From NCBI GenBank assembly GCA_037074705.1, contig CM073592.1, forward strand, positions 29,670,629 through 29,734,628: a DNA stretch of 64,000 bases, read 5' to 3'. The notes under the pieces are model-generated. The model was not told where the DNA came from. It made no database searches and saw only the letters and a list, made by a program, of their open reading frames with translations. Each line of letters begins with the position of its first letter. The stretch's first letter is position 1. The translations under genes and the position numbers were made by a program. This document shows positions 12,501 through 27,500 of the stretch, in pieces. The DNA comes from Zhengitettix transpicula. Lineage: Eukaryota; Arthropoda; Insecta; Orthoptera; Tetrigidae.

Positions 12501-15500
12501 GTGTACTAAGCAGAATACGTGGGTTCAAGTCCCGCCTGGGTCAAATATTTTCAGTCTTTCCTTCTTCTTCCATCCTTCTCTCTGCTTTGAACATATGCTT
12601 TTCTAGGTGCGTAATTCTTCGCCCGAGGATATGAATTCACATAAAGCGCAATCCTCCTATTTCTCCTATTTATTTCTATCCTTCCTCACTATCCAAGTTT
12701 GAATGTGAATTAGTTCCTTAATGGATTCTTCTAATATTGTGTATTTATGTATGTTCATACATATGTTTTAATAGTGTTCTGACGGAAAGAAATCAAAATT
12801 AGTTTATAAGAAAATAGAAACACAATTACCTCCTGAACGAGCACCAGATTCTCTGCTTCGTATAGCCCATTGCATTGATTGTGGTGCAAGATTATTACGA
12901 TGTCCATGTCCAGTATTTGAGCTTGAAAAAGTTTTAAAATTGTGTTAATTAAATTAAGCTTTAGAATCCTTAAATTAAATAATAGGAGATGTAATCAGAT
13001 TTCACAAAATTTATATTTATATGAGCAGTATAATGTATTAATATATTAATTGTATTAAGTAGAATTATTTTCAATTTACATAAGAATGCTTATCTAGTAA
13101 TGAACTACTTCAAATGATTTAAGATATCTTAATAATAAATGAGAATATGGAATTAAATAACTTTAAATAAGAAGCAGGAGAAAAAATAATATGTAAATGG
13201 GAACATTGATTTTTTAGGTCAGCACTCCCTCTAATAGGCAATGATAGTATTGCTGATAATATGAAATCATGAGATATACCAAGTATCTACCATAAAATTC
13301 TGTCAATTAAAACTAAAGGTTTAAACATTTTGAAGTGAATGTCTTACCTTCTTCTCTCAAGTTGTTCATCTGTCAATGCAAACTCCTCAGTGTCATGTTC
13401 ATCAGATTCTCCAGCTTCTGATTCATCATCTTCCTGCTGACTAGATTCAGCAGAATCATCTTCTGGGAAAAGTAACAGCGAAGCAATACCTACAACACTC
13501 AAGAAGCTGATCACACCCTCAAGTAATTCAATGCTTATTCTATGTTATATTGAGGATAAAAGTTATTAATTATCACTCAGTTTTCAGAAAATTTTACAGA
13601 ATTCTCTTATATATAAATTTCACACACAGATAACCCTTAAACCTAGTTCTCTCTTTCTGTTAACTAGGGTAATAACCATCAAAAAATTGATTCACTATAA
13701 TAAACACGAAAATTTATTGAAATAGATCAACTATAAATGAGAATGGAAGAACCTGACAAGCAACAAAGAAAGAAACTGACCTGTCCGCCAAATATGAATC
13801 ACAGTGACTTATGTTGGCATACTTATGTTCAACACCCAAAAATCCATCATGTAGACTTGTAAGGCTATAGACAAAAGGATCAAACTGAACATAAATATTA
13901 GTTTAAAATTGGGCATATCAGCAGCAATCAATGCAGTCATACACAAATTGCCTTGTTAGTTTCAACCCCATTTGGTTCATGATCACTTTCCCATTAGTAC
14001 TCTTCTTATTTATGTAGTCCTTTACACTTCTCAATTCTACCAGTCAATCAACCTGCTGTTGTCATTGCCTCACATCACAGAGGTCTTGGGTTAAAACTAA
14101 AGGAGAATTGGCACATTTGCCACAAGCCACTCAAAAAGAATCAGAATTTGTAATGTACTATGACAGATTAGCAGTTTCTTAATAGGCCAAGGTTCTCAAA
14201 TAGGGCTGTCAAGCCAAGGAGAAAGAAGATATAAAAAATCTGCCAGTCAAAGTGGAAACCCATACCATGATCATTAAATATCAAAATTAAGTTCAAGAAA
14301 TAACAGCCATATAGGCCATGAAATTAAATTAAATTATCATGATGTAAAGATCTCAACTGGATCAGAATCATTAAAACTGGGAGTTCCACTGCACTAGTTT
14401 ACTCACTACCAGGAGGTTTTACTAGTGGTCATAAAGAAGACAAGTGGAATATGACTTCAGTCATAAAAAACCCACCTGCCTTTGTGGAGGAGGAATGGGG
14501 GGGGGGGGACAGGTTTCTGTAGATGCTCAATAGTTGGAATTGGGTGGTTGATAGAGATATTTATTAGTGACTTTGTGGATTTATGAATTATGGTAGAAAT
14601 TAGGGGAATTCAAGGTATTTGTGAATAACTGAATTGTGAGGGCACCAGGAGGAATTTGAAATTAATCAGAGAATTTTGTTCTGTTTAGTTTGGATTTTGT
14701 TGGAGTGTGAATAGGTGGTGGATTCCCATATGGCACATGAGTATGACCATATGAGGAAGATTATGGACAGATCGAGGAGTCCTTTGGTACTGAAGGACGT
14801 GGGAGATTTTCTGTTGCGGAGAGGGAAAAGTTGTTTTATTTTGTTATTGATTCTGGAGGTAATGTGGTTTAAATGAGATTTCCATGATAATTTGAAATTG
14901 AGGATAAGGCCTAGGTATGGTGTAGTTTGTTGGGTATGAATTTTGGTGCCATTTAGAAGGAGTGGTTGAGGGAATATTTGGTTTAAAGAGTAAATTGAAT
15001 GATTGTTGATTTAGTAGGGTTTATACTGATTCTCCATTTTTTGGCCCAGCTTTCAATGTCAGTGGACTTATCCAAAAGAAGGAAAACATGAGGAATTATA
15101 TTCCAGATAAAATTTAACTAAAGACAATGTTGAGATATATAGCCATTGCTGATACAATTAAGTATAAATATTTTTTCAATTTCCTGAGTGGCCCATCTCA
15201 AAATTTTGAAATTCTTCCAGTGTTCCAATTTGTAATTTACATTCATCTCACACTATCTATTTCATCCACACTTTCCATTGTACCTACTATTTTCTATTAC
15301 AGAATTACATCAGCTGTATTACAAGAGCATTTCAATACAGATTGTTGGTTTCTTTACTCACACAAGTATAATCAATAATTGACAACTTGTCCACTTGCTA
15401 CTATCTTAAAAGCCAACTAGCATAGTGAAATCCCAGCATATGGGAAAATACATAATGAAAAATTTCTTAAAATAACTTATTTACACATCTTATACACCTA

Positions 15501-18500
15501 GAATACCATTTTTAAGAAAATGAGAAATGTAAATCTAATCAAGTACCTGTATCAGAACCAGCTGTAGCACCTGTTTGAACACTGCGTTGAGCTGATGCGG
15601 CATCCTGATTACTGTGGTTGTCATCAGAATCAGACTCTGTTTCAGCTAGAAGGTCTAGTTCATTGTCTGATTCTCCGTCACCTTGATTATCGCCCCCAAT
15701 TAAGTCTCCAACTTCTCCTTCCATAGGTTCTCCTGGAACAGGCACTCCTCCTGGTCTTTCTGCATTATCTTCTTGTTCACTACCTTCACCATCACCATCT
15801 TCAGCCACAAGGCCTATAAAGAAAAGAAAGATAACAGATTCAGGAAAAATTATGTTTTTAAATAAATGCATATAAATAATAAATTAATATATGTAGGAAC
15901 TAATTTGGTGACGAAGTAACATTCGATCTTGAATAGTAAGGAAGGATAGAAATAAATAGGAGCATTACACTTTAGGTGAATTCATATGCTCAGGTGTAGA
16001 ATCCCGCACAAAGAAAAGCATATGTTCAAAGTAGGGAAAAGGAAGGACTGAAAATATTTGACCTAGGCAGGATTTCAATCTGCATGATCTGGTCAGTACA
16101 CAGACGTCTTAACCATCTCAGACACCGGGTCAAGTTCCTGACCAGGCAAATATAGACAGTTGTGGGTAAAAAAATTTACAGGATATTGTTGATACATATG
16201 TCAACTAAATCTCTACATAATCGTCATCCCGTTCAATGCATATGGTAAGCTGTGGCACAAGTTTCTTTATGCCCTCCTCGAAGAACTTTCCCGCCAGCTC
16301 CTTCCCCTTCTTCAGAACCTCTTTCTGCACCTACTCATCAGTTGAAAATTTAATTTCACCCTGTGTGTGCCTTCAGGTAGGTGAAAATTTGATAAACTGA
16401 AGGCTTCAAGTCAGTGCAATATGGGGAGTGGTTCAAAACATCCCAACCAAATGAATCCAAGAGTGCCTTGGTGGTTAAGGCTGTATGAAGACAGGCGTTG
16501 TCATGCAACCACCTCACTCCTCTCATCAACATTCCCCTCCTTCTTTTAAAATGTTCCGTTAAGGTTTTTTAGTGTCTCACAATACCATTGTGCATTGATG
16601 GTGTCCCTGTAGGCAGAAATTCCACCAAAATATGCCGTTTTGGTCCCAAAACACTGAATCATGATTTTTTTGCTAAACTCCCTGCACCACTTAAACACAA
16701 ATCATTCTGTTCATAGCACCTTGGCCATAAAAAATTTGGTAGGTGTTATTACTTCCGTGAGTAGGTAGCAGATCATAGCAAGAGGCTCACACTTTCCCCA
16801 ATTTCTTACCATCATCTTTCATGCAACTGAATTCTACAACATGAGTTCATGTACTACTGTATTCCTGCAATGCTCGCTCTGTCAGGAGAACCCCCTCTAC
16901 CACTCTGTGTTGCCAATCCTCAAAACACAAAAAACCACACCCCATTATGGTCTCAGTATACTTACTTTCTGAACATGCCTCATAGTGTGATATTCCAGCT
17001 GATTATAGTAATACATAAAAAATTTAAGTAAAATAATCATAATAGCATAAGGTAATGTTATTTATACCTTCAACTGTGTCACCATCATCCATTAATTCAA
17101 TAGTTCCAACAGTCCTTACTCTGCTTGCATTAGTAACTAAACCCATTGGTCTTGATGCATCTCCAGAACGTGAAGCACCATTAAGGTTCGCACCAACAGT
17201 TCTCCCAGACCCAGATAAGAAACTAGTGTGAGGAGCAAGTGGTTCTACAGAAAATAATTCTTCAGATACCTACAAAATAAAATTAATCTTATCACCACTT
17301 ATCTCACAGGTAAAAATATATTTGAGATTCATGTAATTCTGAATATTTCTTGATGATTAGTAAATGAACATATTTTGACTATCTCTATAAGCAGGCACAA
17401 TTAACAAAATAAAAATAGCAAAAAAAAAAAAATATTAGCACTGAATTCCTACAAACACAATTATAATTGTAATAAATCAACAGTTGCTCCTGCACGAAAT
17501 GACAAATTCAAACTAAGGGCACCAGCCATTGGACAGCAACAATCAAGACCCAACAAAGTCAAACTATCTCTCAAGGTAAGGTCACAACAATGGAAAAATA
17601 CATAAACACACACATATATATTAGAGTGGAAGGTAAAAAGAAAGTTAAGCAGTAAATGAATAAGATTGGGTAAAGGATTATTATTATATTGATACATTTT
17701 AATATTATTATAAATACTACAATAATGACATAATAATATTAGAGGATTTTGAGTAAAGGACTTGGCCAAGACTGTAATATGTGTTGGAAGGAGAGTTTCA
17801 AAAGATGGAGTTAAGCATCAGATAAGTCAGGGAGTAACTCTTTGAGAAGGGTCAGTGTTAAGCATTGGTCAAAATTGTTGGTGTTGTGACTTGGGCCATG
17901 AGCAGCTTTTGGAAATTGGGCTTTGGACAGTTTGGGAGATAAAAATTAAATTTTTCATATATAAAATAATACAAAAATCATGATTAAAACTAATTCCTAT
18001 ACTTACTCCATTGATAACTTCAACTGTTGAACTTAAAAGTGTAAAGGGAGCAGTTGGACGAGCAACTCCATGTCTAACAGGTGCAATTAATGAATCTGCA
18101 GTTTCACAAAGTTCTTCAACAGAAAGCTTTATCAATGCTTGAAAGACTCTTTTGCACTTAACTAATGGTTGTGACATGCTGTTCAGACTGAAAATGGAAA
18201 CACAAGTATTACTTTAAAATATAGTGCAATAATGTTGCCTTATTTCAGAGGAAGTTCAGAACAAGGAAGACAAAAGTTAAAAGTTATAACAAATTAAATG
18301 AAAACCTTCCAAAAAACTTTGTAGCTAAAAATATTAAGTCCCTTTCTGACAAAGTTATTGACAACTCAACTGTTACTTGAATAACCTTTAGTTGCTATTT
18401 GACAGTAATACCAAATATTTCATTACGTGACCATATTTCACATTTTTACAATTGATAAAATTGCTTAGATTTTTGGGTGCTCTTAGCAAGTAAAGGTAAG

Positions 18501-21500
18501 CAGAATTATTCTTTCTCTTTTCTTCATCTTTTTACATGAAATAATAAAATTTCCAAAAGAATGCAATACAAGTTTACAAATGCATACTTCTAATGAATAA
18601 ATAATGAGTACCTTCTTCTTTTGGTAGTGTTCGGAGCCAATTCAATGCTGAATATGACGAAAATCCTTGCAACAGAGCGTACAAATCTGCGTGCCACAAT
18701 TTTAGCATCTGCTTGCCTTCCAGGTACACAATCATTTTGCAACTCACGAATAAGAGTAGTAAGCAATGTGTCTAGCATCTAAATGAAGAGAAAATATAAA
18801 AAAGTATTTATAGCAGTTTAACTGCACAACTTTCTTGTTTGTTAAATGAGCTATGTCAATGCAATTTATAATAGCAAAGTGCAATGGGCAAATGAATAAT
18901 AAAATAAAGTAATCCTGTCCTGCTACATAAAATAAACATATATAAAAAAGTTAAATAGTGTTGTTGACGAGGATTTGTTTCACTTTAATTGACATCTCAT
19001 ACTTGACAAAAAATTAAATTAAAAGTTGCATTAAATATCTATTGTTGAACCAAAGTACTATCAGTGTAATGATTCTCAATCAAGTAAGTATATTAAATAT
19101 GTAAGATGAAAATGTAACTTTGAAGGTATACTTGTCTACAAAAAAACGGATATTCCAAATACTAATTGTTTAACAATACACAATGAAACTGTATATGACA
19201 CATTGAAGCATCCTATTCCAAATGTGCTTCAAATACAAATTAGACAGTACACGAGGAAAAATTAAATACTAAATTTAGTATAGCATATTTAATAAGCCAG
19301 ATATCCTGTATAAAACAATTCTCTTTTGTTGTACGAATAATTTTATATAGAAAAGTAAAGAAAAGAGAACCCCAGGTAATAAAAGACAAAATTTATACTG
19401 CTAATGCATGCATTTTTTCTGATGAGCTTTGTAAGAACACATTATTATTAAATATACATTTCAATGCCTGCAAAATCTACAACTTTTAACTGAGCCTTTA
19501 AATTCTCATGAAATAACTGCACACACTTATTAATGTTTTATTGCAAATTTTATTAAATTATATAAAATGTATCCACTTTTAGAACCAGTATTCTTTACAG
19601 ATAAGCACCAATTATCCTAAGCACAATTTGAAAGAGTAAAAAAAAAGCATTAAAATAGAATACATAGATTGTATTTAGTATTAAAGACTGTTAGAGCTGT
19701 GAAGTTGAGTATTTTTTAGTAGAAAATTTAGACTTAAATGCCCTTAATTAAGTGCAAAAGACAGCAGTAAACAATGAAAATATAAAAGATCAAAGGCTTT
19801 CCCAGTGACGAGAATTAAGAAAGGCTTCTCAGATTTCCACCCAGGCCACCTCCGTGAACAATTTTGACAGCTAGCACTGGCATCTGACAGAAGATGGCAG
19901 CACTAGTAATCTATAACGTCACAGAGATGTCCCCAGGTAGAAACCCAAGAAACATTTCCTAATTAATATAAAAATTCTGAACTATGTTTGAACTTCATAT
20001 TTTACCAAATATTAATTCAAACATGCAATAACAATTACTCCCTGCCAATAAGTTCCCAACTTTTGCTCTACTTTAAGAAGGAAATGAAAACGTCAGCTTG
20101 ATATATACTGCATCATTCATTCAAGAAGTAACCATGGTTTGGGCTCTGACCCCCAGCTTCTAAATAAGGCTAAAATCATTGTCATATACATATAAATATC
20201 AAACAAATATTGTTTATTTTAGATCCTATCGAAAAGTGCACTTACATATTCTATACCAAATTTCAGCTAGTGAATATGTATTCACAAAAATATGATGTGC
20301 CTTACCTGATAAACAAAATGAAAATCCAAACAAAAATTTACAAGAAACTGCAAATAATAAAAGTTTGCCTGTTTCACAGAATAAGAAAATGATCAAATAT
20401 TTAGTAATTCAAGAAATGGGTCAGCATTACTCTCTAAATAATAATAACAAGCATTGAAAACCTTTAGAATAAATTAGTGAAGTGTTAGTAGGCAAATAGT
20501 ACTTAACAAGTAGTTCATTGTGTATTATTTGTCTCCACCACATCTTACAGATTTAGCAATAATAAACTATTTATTTCACACTAATTTTTGACAAAATGTC
20601 AAAGCACTAAAACATTAATTTACAACTTATATTGATCAGTTTCTCTAAGAATGTTATATATGTTATTTTACAATCACTAATGGAACATATTAGCATAAAA
20701 TTTAATTTTATTATTAAATTTAATATATATATATATATATATTAAAAAAACTAATTAAATTGTTACCTCTGCACTGCATTTTACTAGCAAGCAGTAGGTG
20801 AATTTATCAAGTAATGTAGTTCCACTCTGACTTTGTAAAAAGGCTTGATCTTCATACACCGATTGTTGATGATGATGTGTTGGTGGAGGAGGTGGTTGTG
20901 CAGGTGGAACTGGTGAGGAGTTTTCTTTAACACCTGAAAAAATATTTGGATATTGTTTAATAAATTTTTCCACAACAAAATATTACTGGTTTATTGTAAG
21001 TATAGGCACAAATAATATACCTATATTCTAGTGTATGCCATGCCGTCCTGTATAATGTGCACCACTATTTTCTCATCTTGCTTACAGTTAAAATATATTT
21101 TCATAAATAAATCTTATTCCTTTTATCTTTCTCAATTCACACATTTTACTTACACACAATGTTAATGTTAAAGGTATCTCTCCAAGACTAACAAAGCAAT
21201 AGTTGAATGAAGGTTTTCCTGGTCTTACAGATCTAATAATGTGCCATGATCATTGATTGCTCTCCAATAGGATTAAACCAACTATAGCGACAATAAGGAA
21301 AAACAAGCCATTATGGCTTTATTTTGGCAGAAACACTTTTCAAATATACACAGAAAACATAGTTTCCAGAGACCACAATCTATAATTCATGTACCCAATA
21401 TTGTATTAAAATTTTTGGTAGAAAAGGTGTGCGACATACACAAGAATATATGGTGTATTATGTAATACTGAACAACTCAGTATGACACAGAAAATCTATA

Positions 21501-24500
21501 ATTTATGTCAACGTTCTGATAAAATCAAAAAGCATTATAGCTCAAAGAGCAAATTTTATTCACATTTTCCCCATTCATTTTATGCTTTTAGAATTAAAAA
21601 AAAATATATTATTTACAATAATACCTGACATTATCATTCCTCTTACAGCTGACCAATCATTCAGAAGTCGCTCAAGTGCTCGTCTACTGAACCGAGGAGG
21701 CTCCAAATCATGATCTGGCATATCTGGTTCTGCAACAGGTATGCACACTGTAACAATAAGCTCTAGTTGTAGCAATAATTCCGTTTCAATTCCAAACAAA
21801 AGATAATTTATATATCTACTCACCTAGGTCAGACGATGGAGTTTTTCGACTAGAAGCAGATGCACTTCGAGGCCTCGATGAACGATATTGTCTTTGTTCC
21901 AAAGACTGACGACCAACAGTTTGGACCAAAAACAGCAAAATACTCTCACCTCTGAAAGAAAATGAAATTCAGATAGATAAATAATCAAATAACCGACAAA
22001 GAAGTACAACAAAGACATTTTATATATTTTAAATTTGTCCTATAATGAGACAATGTATTTGATAATTATAATAATCTGACTTAATTTTAAATAAATGTTG
22101 AAAACACCAGTCTATTAAACATGTTTCATCCCTGATTGGAACCTCTACGGGTGCACAATGACAATTAAATTGAGTTATAATTTCCTATAAGAAAATTAAA
22201 ATTAACAAATTTCTAAAAAGTGGTTTGTTCACATGTTGCGGATGAAAAAATGTATTTTAAAACATTTAGTAAATAAAGTTGTTTAATAACTATATTAAAT
22301 ATATAGCAATGTAACACACATCAATCAAATAATATTTAATATAATCTGACAATTATTATTTAATAAATAAACAAAGAAACAAACAATTCAGCCAATCTGT
22401 TAGAAAAATGTATAATTAATTAAACCAAAAATTCAGTTCATATGTTATTTTGACCACATTTCTGGTACTTCGTCTGGTAAAGAGGTAATGTGCAGATTTG
22501 AATCTATGTATATACATATATGTGCTAATTAGATGAAATGTGAATTTAGAGTCATGGACGGTGTCTTATGTTGGATGTAGCCGAAATACCTAATTTAGCA
22601 TTCATATGTATATTCATATATTCAAATCTGCAGACTACCTGAAGTAGTCCTCAAATTGTGTTAAAAACGTCATATAAACTGATTTTGGGTTTCAATAATT
22701 AATCAATTTTTCGGAATTGTTGGCTTAATTGTTTATATATCAATCAAATAATGCTTAAGAGATGTAATCACATATCCTCGAAATGGGCTAATTAAATATT
22801 TATGTCACCATTGTAGTGTCCAATTCAAAAATAAGTGTATTTATATCCAAGCAGAACTTACCGGCCATTTGGTTGTGAAACTAGGTCAGTGTCAGTTACA
22901 AGACGACACAGTAATTCATAACGTGCTGCTTGCTGGCCCATTATAAGTGCTTTACATTTACATTTTTCCCAGCAGTCACAATATGCAGTAGGTGAAGTTC
23001 GTTTTAATTTGCAATCATGTCCTTTATGACATACACGAGCACATTCTGTGCAACAACACAATGAGCCAGTGAGGCCACAAGTACGGCATTCAAATATGTC
23101 CTAGGAAGATAATACATTTATATAGCACTGAAATAGGTATTACAAATATTTACGATATGTGCCAATTATTCATTAGTGCCATATTTGTAGAGATCAAACA
23201 AATTCATTATAAATTAGCAAGTGATTATAAACATAATATACAATATAACATCATTTCCATTAATTATCATGATTTAACACAAGATTAAAATTTTCAAAGC
23301 ATTTGGTGAAGTAAAGCCATAAAATAAAGGTTTATTAAACATTATATTTCAAATTTAGGTCAAAGCCCTTAAACTGCAATGGAAAGTTCTCAACTATTTA
23401 ACTAATTACTAACTTGATTAATATGAACATCACCAGTCCAGGTAAAGCTGCATGTATCATTACAACAAACAACATGAAGAGGGGAATCATCAGCAGCTGA
23501 TCCTTCAGGATAAACCATTGCTGCAATTTGCATTTTCACTTTTGACGAGTCTTCCTTGTTGGCAACTCGTTGAATGGTATCTAGCAGAGTTATAGCTGCA
23601 GTATAAGCTCTTGCAGATACAGCCAACATGAAAGGTGTTTGACCTTGTGCATCTCTGTTAATTTGAGATGCACAATATTTACATTATTAAAATTTTAGAT
23701 ATTATATTAACCTTAATTAAATACATCATCAAAATTTGAAAGATGCCTTGATAAATATATTGTTTGAATTTAAATTTTAAGTAAAATCTAAATCATAATT
23801 TTTCTAGCCTGGTAATAATGAAAAAACAAATATTCTTCTTTGATGACAGAATTAAGTGACTACAAAATCTGAATTGAGTGAATCAGTGAATACATTATGA
23901 TAGGACAGAGAGAAAGAGGTCAACAGCTCAGTCAAGAGGATTGGACCCCTTACTTGCTGAGACAATTACAGCTCCAAAGCTTCTCCAAATTTTGTGCTCC
24001 ATGGAATTTGTTTTTAATTCTCAGTTAAACCAAGACAGATGACTCTTTGTATTGTCAATAATATATATAAATATATGTTTACATGTACAAAAACCAACTA
24101 TTCCAGTCAAATACTCACAATTCCTAATTTGTAACAAACTTAAAATGAATGTACTCTCAACATGCTATTTTGTATGTCATAAGTATTAAGTAATAGCAAA
24201 TACAGCTTCAATAATGGATATTTTTGAAGCCATGAAGATTATTCATTTATATAAGAATAAAATTGACAAGAAAATTAAATGTAACAAATATTTTAATTTT
24301 ATATACCCAGACCCAGATTCATTCATTAATAAAAGAATGCAGAATGTTTTCATAACATATAAATCCCAGCAAGAAAAACATAATTTCTGGTTAATGAAAT
24401 GAAGGAATTGTTCTCAGGTTTTTAACCAGGTTATAGAAGTACAATGTTTCAACAAATTGTTGCAGTGCCAGCTGTCTATATAATGATGTGCTCCTCTACA

Positions 24501-27500
24501 ACCTCATAAAAATACAAGAATGATTCTTTCATTCTTCTTTCAACAAATACTTACTTAGCTCGTAGTAGATTGCCAAGATGAGGAGACAATGCCGGAGACT
24601 CGCATAATAACCTCAAAGCCATAAGAGCATTGTTCTTACGTTCTACTGGATCAACAACATACATATTGTTAGTATTTGTGTTTGAACCAGAACCTGCAAA
24701 ATTTAAGAAAAATCTTTGACTCCTATGTAACAATAAAATAATAAGATGAAGGAATTACACAATACATAAGTGTATACATAAATACACAAATAATTGTTCC
24801 CTAAATGCTTTTCTATGTATTAAAAATGGCGGTGGTTGACTAGGCACACTTTATCTAAAGTGAAAATCACAGCTGAAGAACTTTGATATACATAATTTTC
24901 TTCTTATAATAATTAAAATTGGATGTTTGTGTGTGTGTAAGTATGTTTACATTTGTATATATGTGTGTGTTCCACATACAAATTTAAATGCATGAAGCAA
25001 ATTCTATCAAATTTTGTACTTACAATCTGAACAAATACTGGACGGGTAAAACACACCTATCACCTATAGGGGTTGAGATGGAAAGAATGGCAATTTAAAG
25101 ACATTGGCATCTCAATGTGTAGTACACCAGTGTCTTTGTTTATATGCTTACAAAGTGTAAATTCTGCAACATCTGATGCGGAACAACAAACCATGCCGAC
25201 AACAATTCATTATGGATATGCTGCAGCATATTGTTATGAAGAACATGGCAAGAAATTGAATACAGACTAGATATTCTTCATGCTCCAAATTCTTCTTCAC
25301 ACATGTCGAGATATACACATAATTATTAAATAAATTCTTTGAGATGTTATAGCATATGGTGCAATTTCATAATCATATCTACTGTAGTTTTTGTTCTCTG
25401 GGCCTATGAAATGTGGGAGATTTTAAAGGGACTCCCTGTATTTTGGATTCTCTTAAGATTTCGGCAGTATTTTTATACTTTAATGGGGTGCTGGGAATTT
25501 TATGACTCCCTCAAAGTCCCGGCAGTAGGGTACCACTAGTATTTTTCACTTTTTAAATGTACCAGCTTATTTACTTTTTTTAAGGTACCAGGAGTTATTA
25601 GGGTACCAGAAGTGTTTCAGGCTCTTGCAGTGTACCAAAAGTAGGTATTTCAACTGGCATTTCTCCAAAAGAGTTTGTGTACTTAAAAATGTGAAACAAG
25701 TTGGCAAAAGAAGCATGTTTCACATAAAACATTATGAGGAACAAAACATCATTACTGACCAAAGATGATGGTCTTGGAAATAATAAAGGTTGCAGTCAAC
25801 ATATGACATAGTACATTAGAAACAATTTAGCCTTTTATGGAAATCATGTTCCCAAATATTCTATACCATAATTACAGAGCAACCAGTTAGCAGTTTACTC
25901 TGTCTGCAGAATTATTTTAGGTGTTGTGTTCATGTACATGGAGGTTTATCTCATTACAATTTTTTTATTACAATTTTAGATATTTACAAGTTTTTCACTT
26001 TTACACACTTTTTCACAAACTTAAAAGTGTAATATGCTGACCTTACTAAGACAGATTCATAACAATCTTGTGGAGAATCAGAGGTTAGATATTTACAAAA
26101 TTAAAAACACTACAGTTAATATATTTCAATTTGGTTTACAAATGAAAAAAAATTATTTTTAAAAAGAATTTTTTAATCTCACCACTAGCCGTAGGCTTGT
26201 TATTAGAGGCATTGGAAGCTCCAAGTCCCATTAAACTGTCTTCATCACCAGATGTTGGGTCAAAAGTTTCTGGAGGCCAACTTAGAGTGGGTATTGGTTC
26301 ATCTGGAATAGGTTGGTGTGCACTGCTATCTACAGCCATCTCACGTTCTGGAACAGCATCTATTATCAACCATGAACTGTATGAGGCTTTCAAAATCCAA
26401 AAAGAGCTTCATTTTCACATCATTGTGAAAAGCATAAATAAATTTGACTGTTTGAAACTAAGCTGTTAGGTAACAATTGAGTAATGCTATATTAAAATAG
26501 TTCAAAGTATGCTTCTAGTCCAACTGTGCTAATAAGATATCCACATAAGATCTTACATTAGTATTAAATGGACAATTATTTATTTCATCCAGATAAGATA
26601 CTGTGCAGACTACAGTTTCTAAAAGAATGGTCTTCTAGAAGCCAGACTTAAAAGTAATAATCCCTATATAGCAAAATATTCAGTCGAACAATTACCTGAT
26701 CGAACTGCTGCTGTTGCTCGTCTCATCATTTCTCTTAAGCTTACAGAACGAGAACCTAGAGCATTGGTGATAACATTAATAGATTCTAATCCCGAGTTGT
26801 TGCTGTTGTTAGCATCTGAAAATTTGGGAAATGTATTATTCATCATTATTAAGAAAAATAAACATAATAAAAACTTCTTTACAAATTTCTATAAATTTGC
26901 ATTTAAGAAGTTCAAAGAATTGGTATTTATTTAGGTACTTATCATTAAATATAACTTGATGGATTAACTAATCTTATTCACAAGACATATATTTAAAACA
27001 ATAAAATACTTAAAGATATTGTTATTTATAATTAATGTTAATATTAACAGTATTTCTACGATTTTTAATATACAGTATTTCAGAAATTAATCTTTTATAA
27101 TAATATGGTTCTTTGTCTAAAAATTAGGTGTTGACAAGACTGAAATGGTGATTAAATTTTATGCAATGCTTGGTGATTGGACTATGTTTACAAGATGGCC
27201 GTTTGAAATTAGATTCATGTTCTTAATCCTAATATTTAAAATTCTTTTTATAACAAAAGTTATATAAACAATTAACATTTTTGTAAAACAAAGATTGTGA
27301 ATAAGCAATATCTGTTGCAAATATATTATTGGTACACCTATTACCAGTTTATTTTCCTTTAGTCAAAACTATCACTTTTACACAAACTTATGGTAGAATA
27401 GAAAAGGCTCAATATTAATATTATTATTCAATCAAAAAGTTTATATTTTTCTTACCTTGTTCACCATCTTTATTGGAAGTCGGAGCACACATAGTAGCAC

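Noticed and set aside
12471..12542. A functional tRNA gene with anticodon ACT
   Set aside because: The flanks and body recur as a SINE at other positions, and the variable region is too short for a serine tRNA. Kept only as a SINE head.
24214..24402. A 62-codon plus-strand ORF in the UBR5 intron
   Set aside because: Lys/Ile/Asn-rich composition expected of AT-rich noncoding DNA; no splice context or known motif.
25490..25650. A CRISPR-like or satellite array of GTACC units
   Set aside because: Units are irregular in spacing and sequence, and the setting is a eukaryotic intron; better read as the decayed inside of an interspersed repeat.
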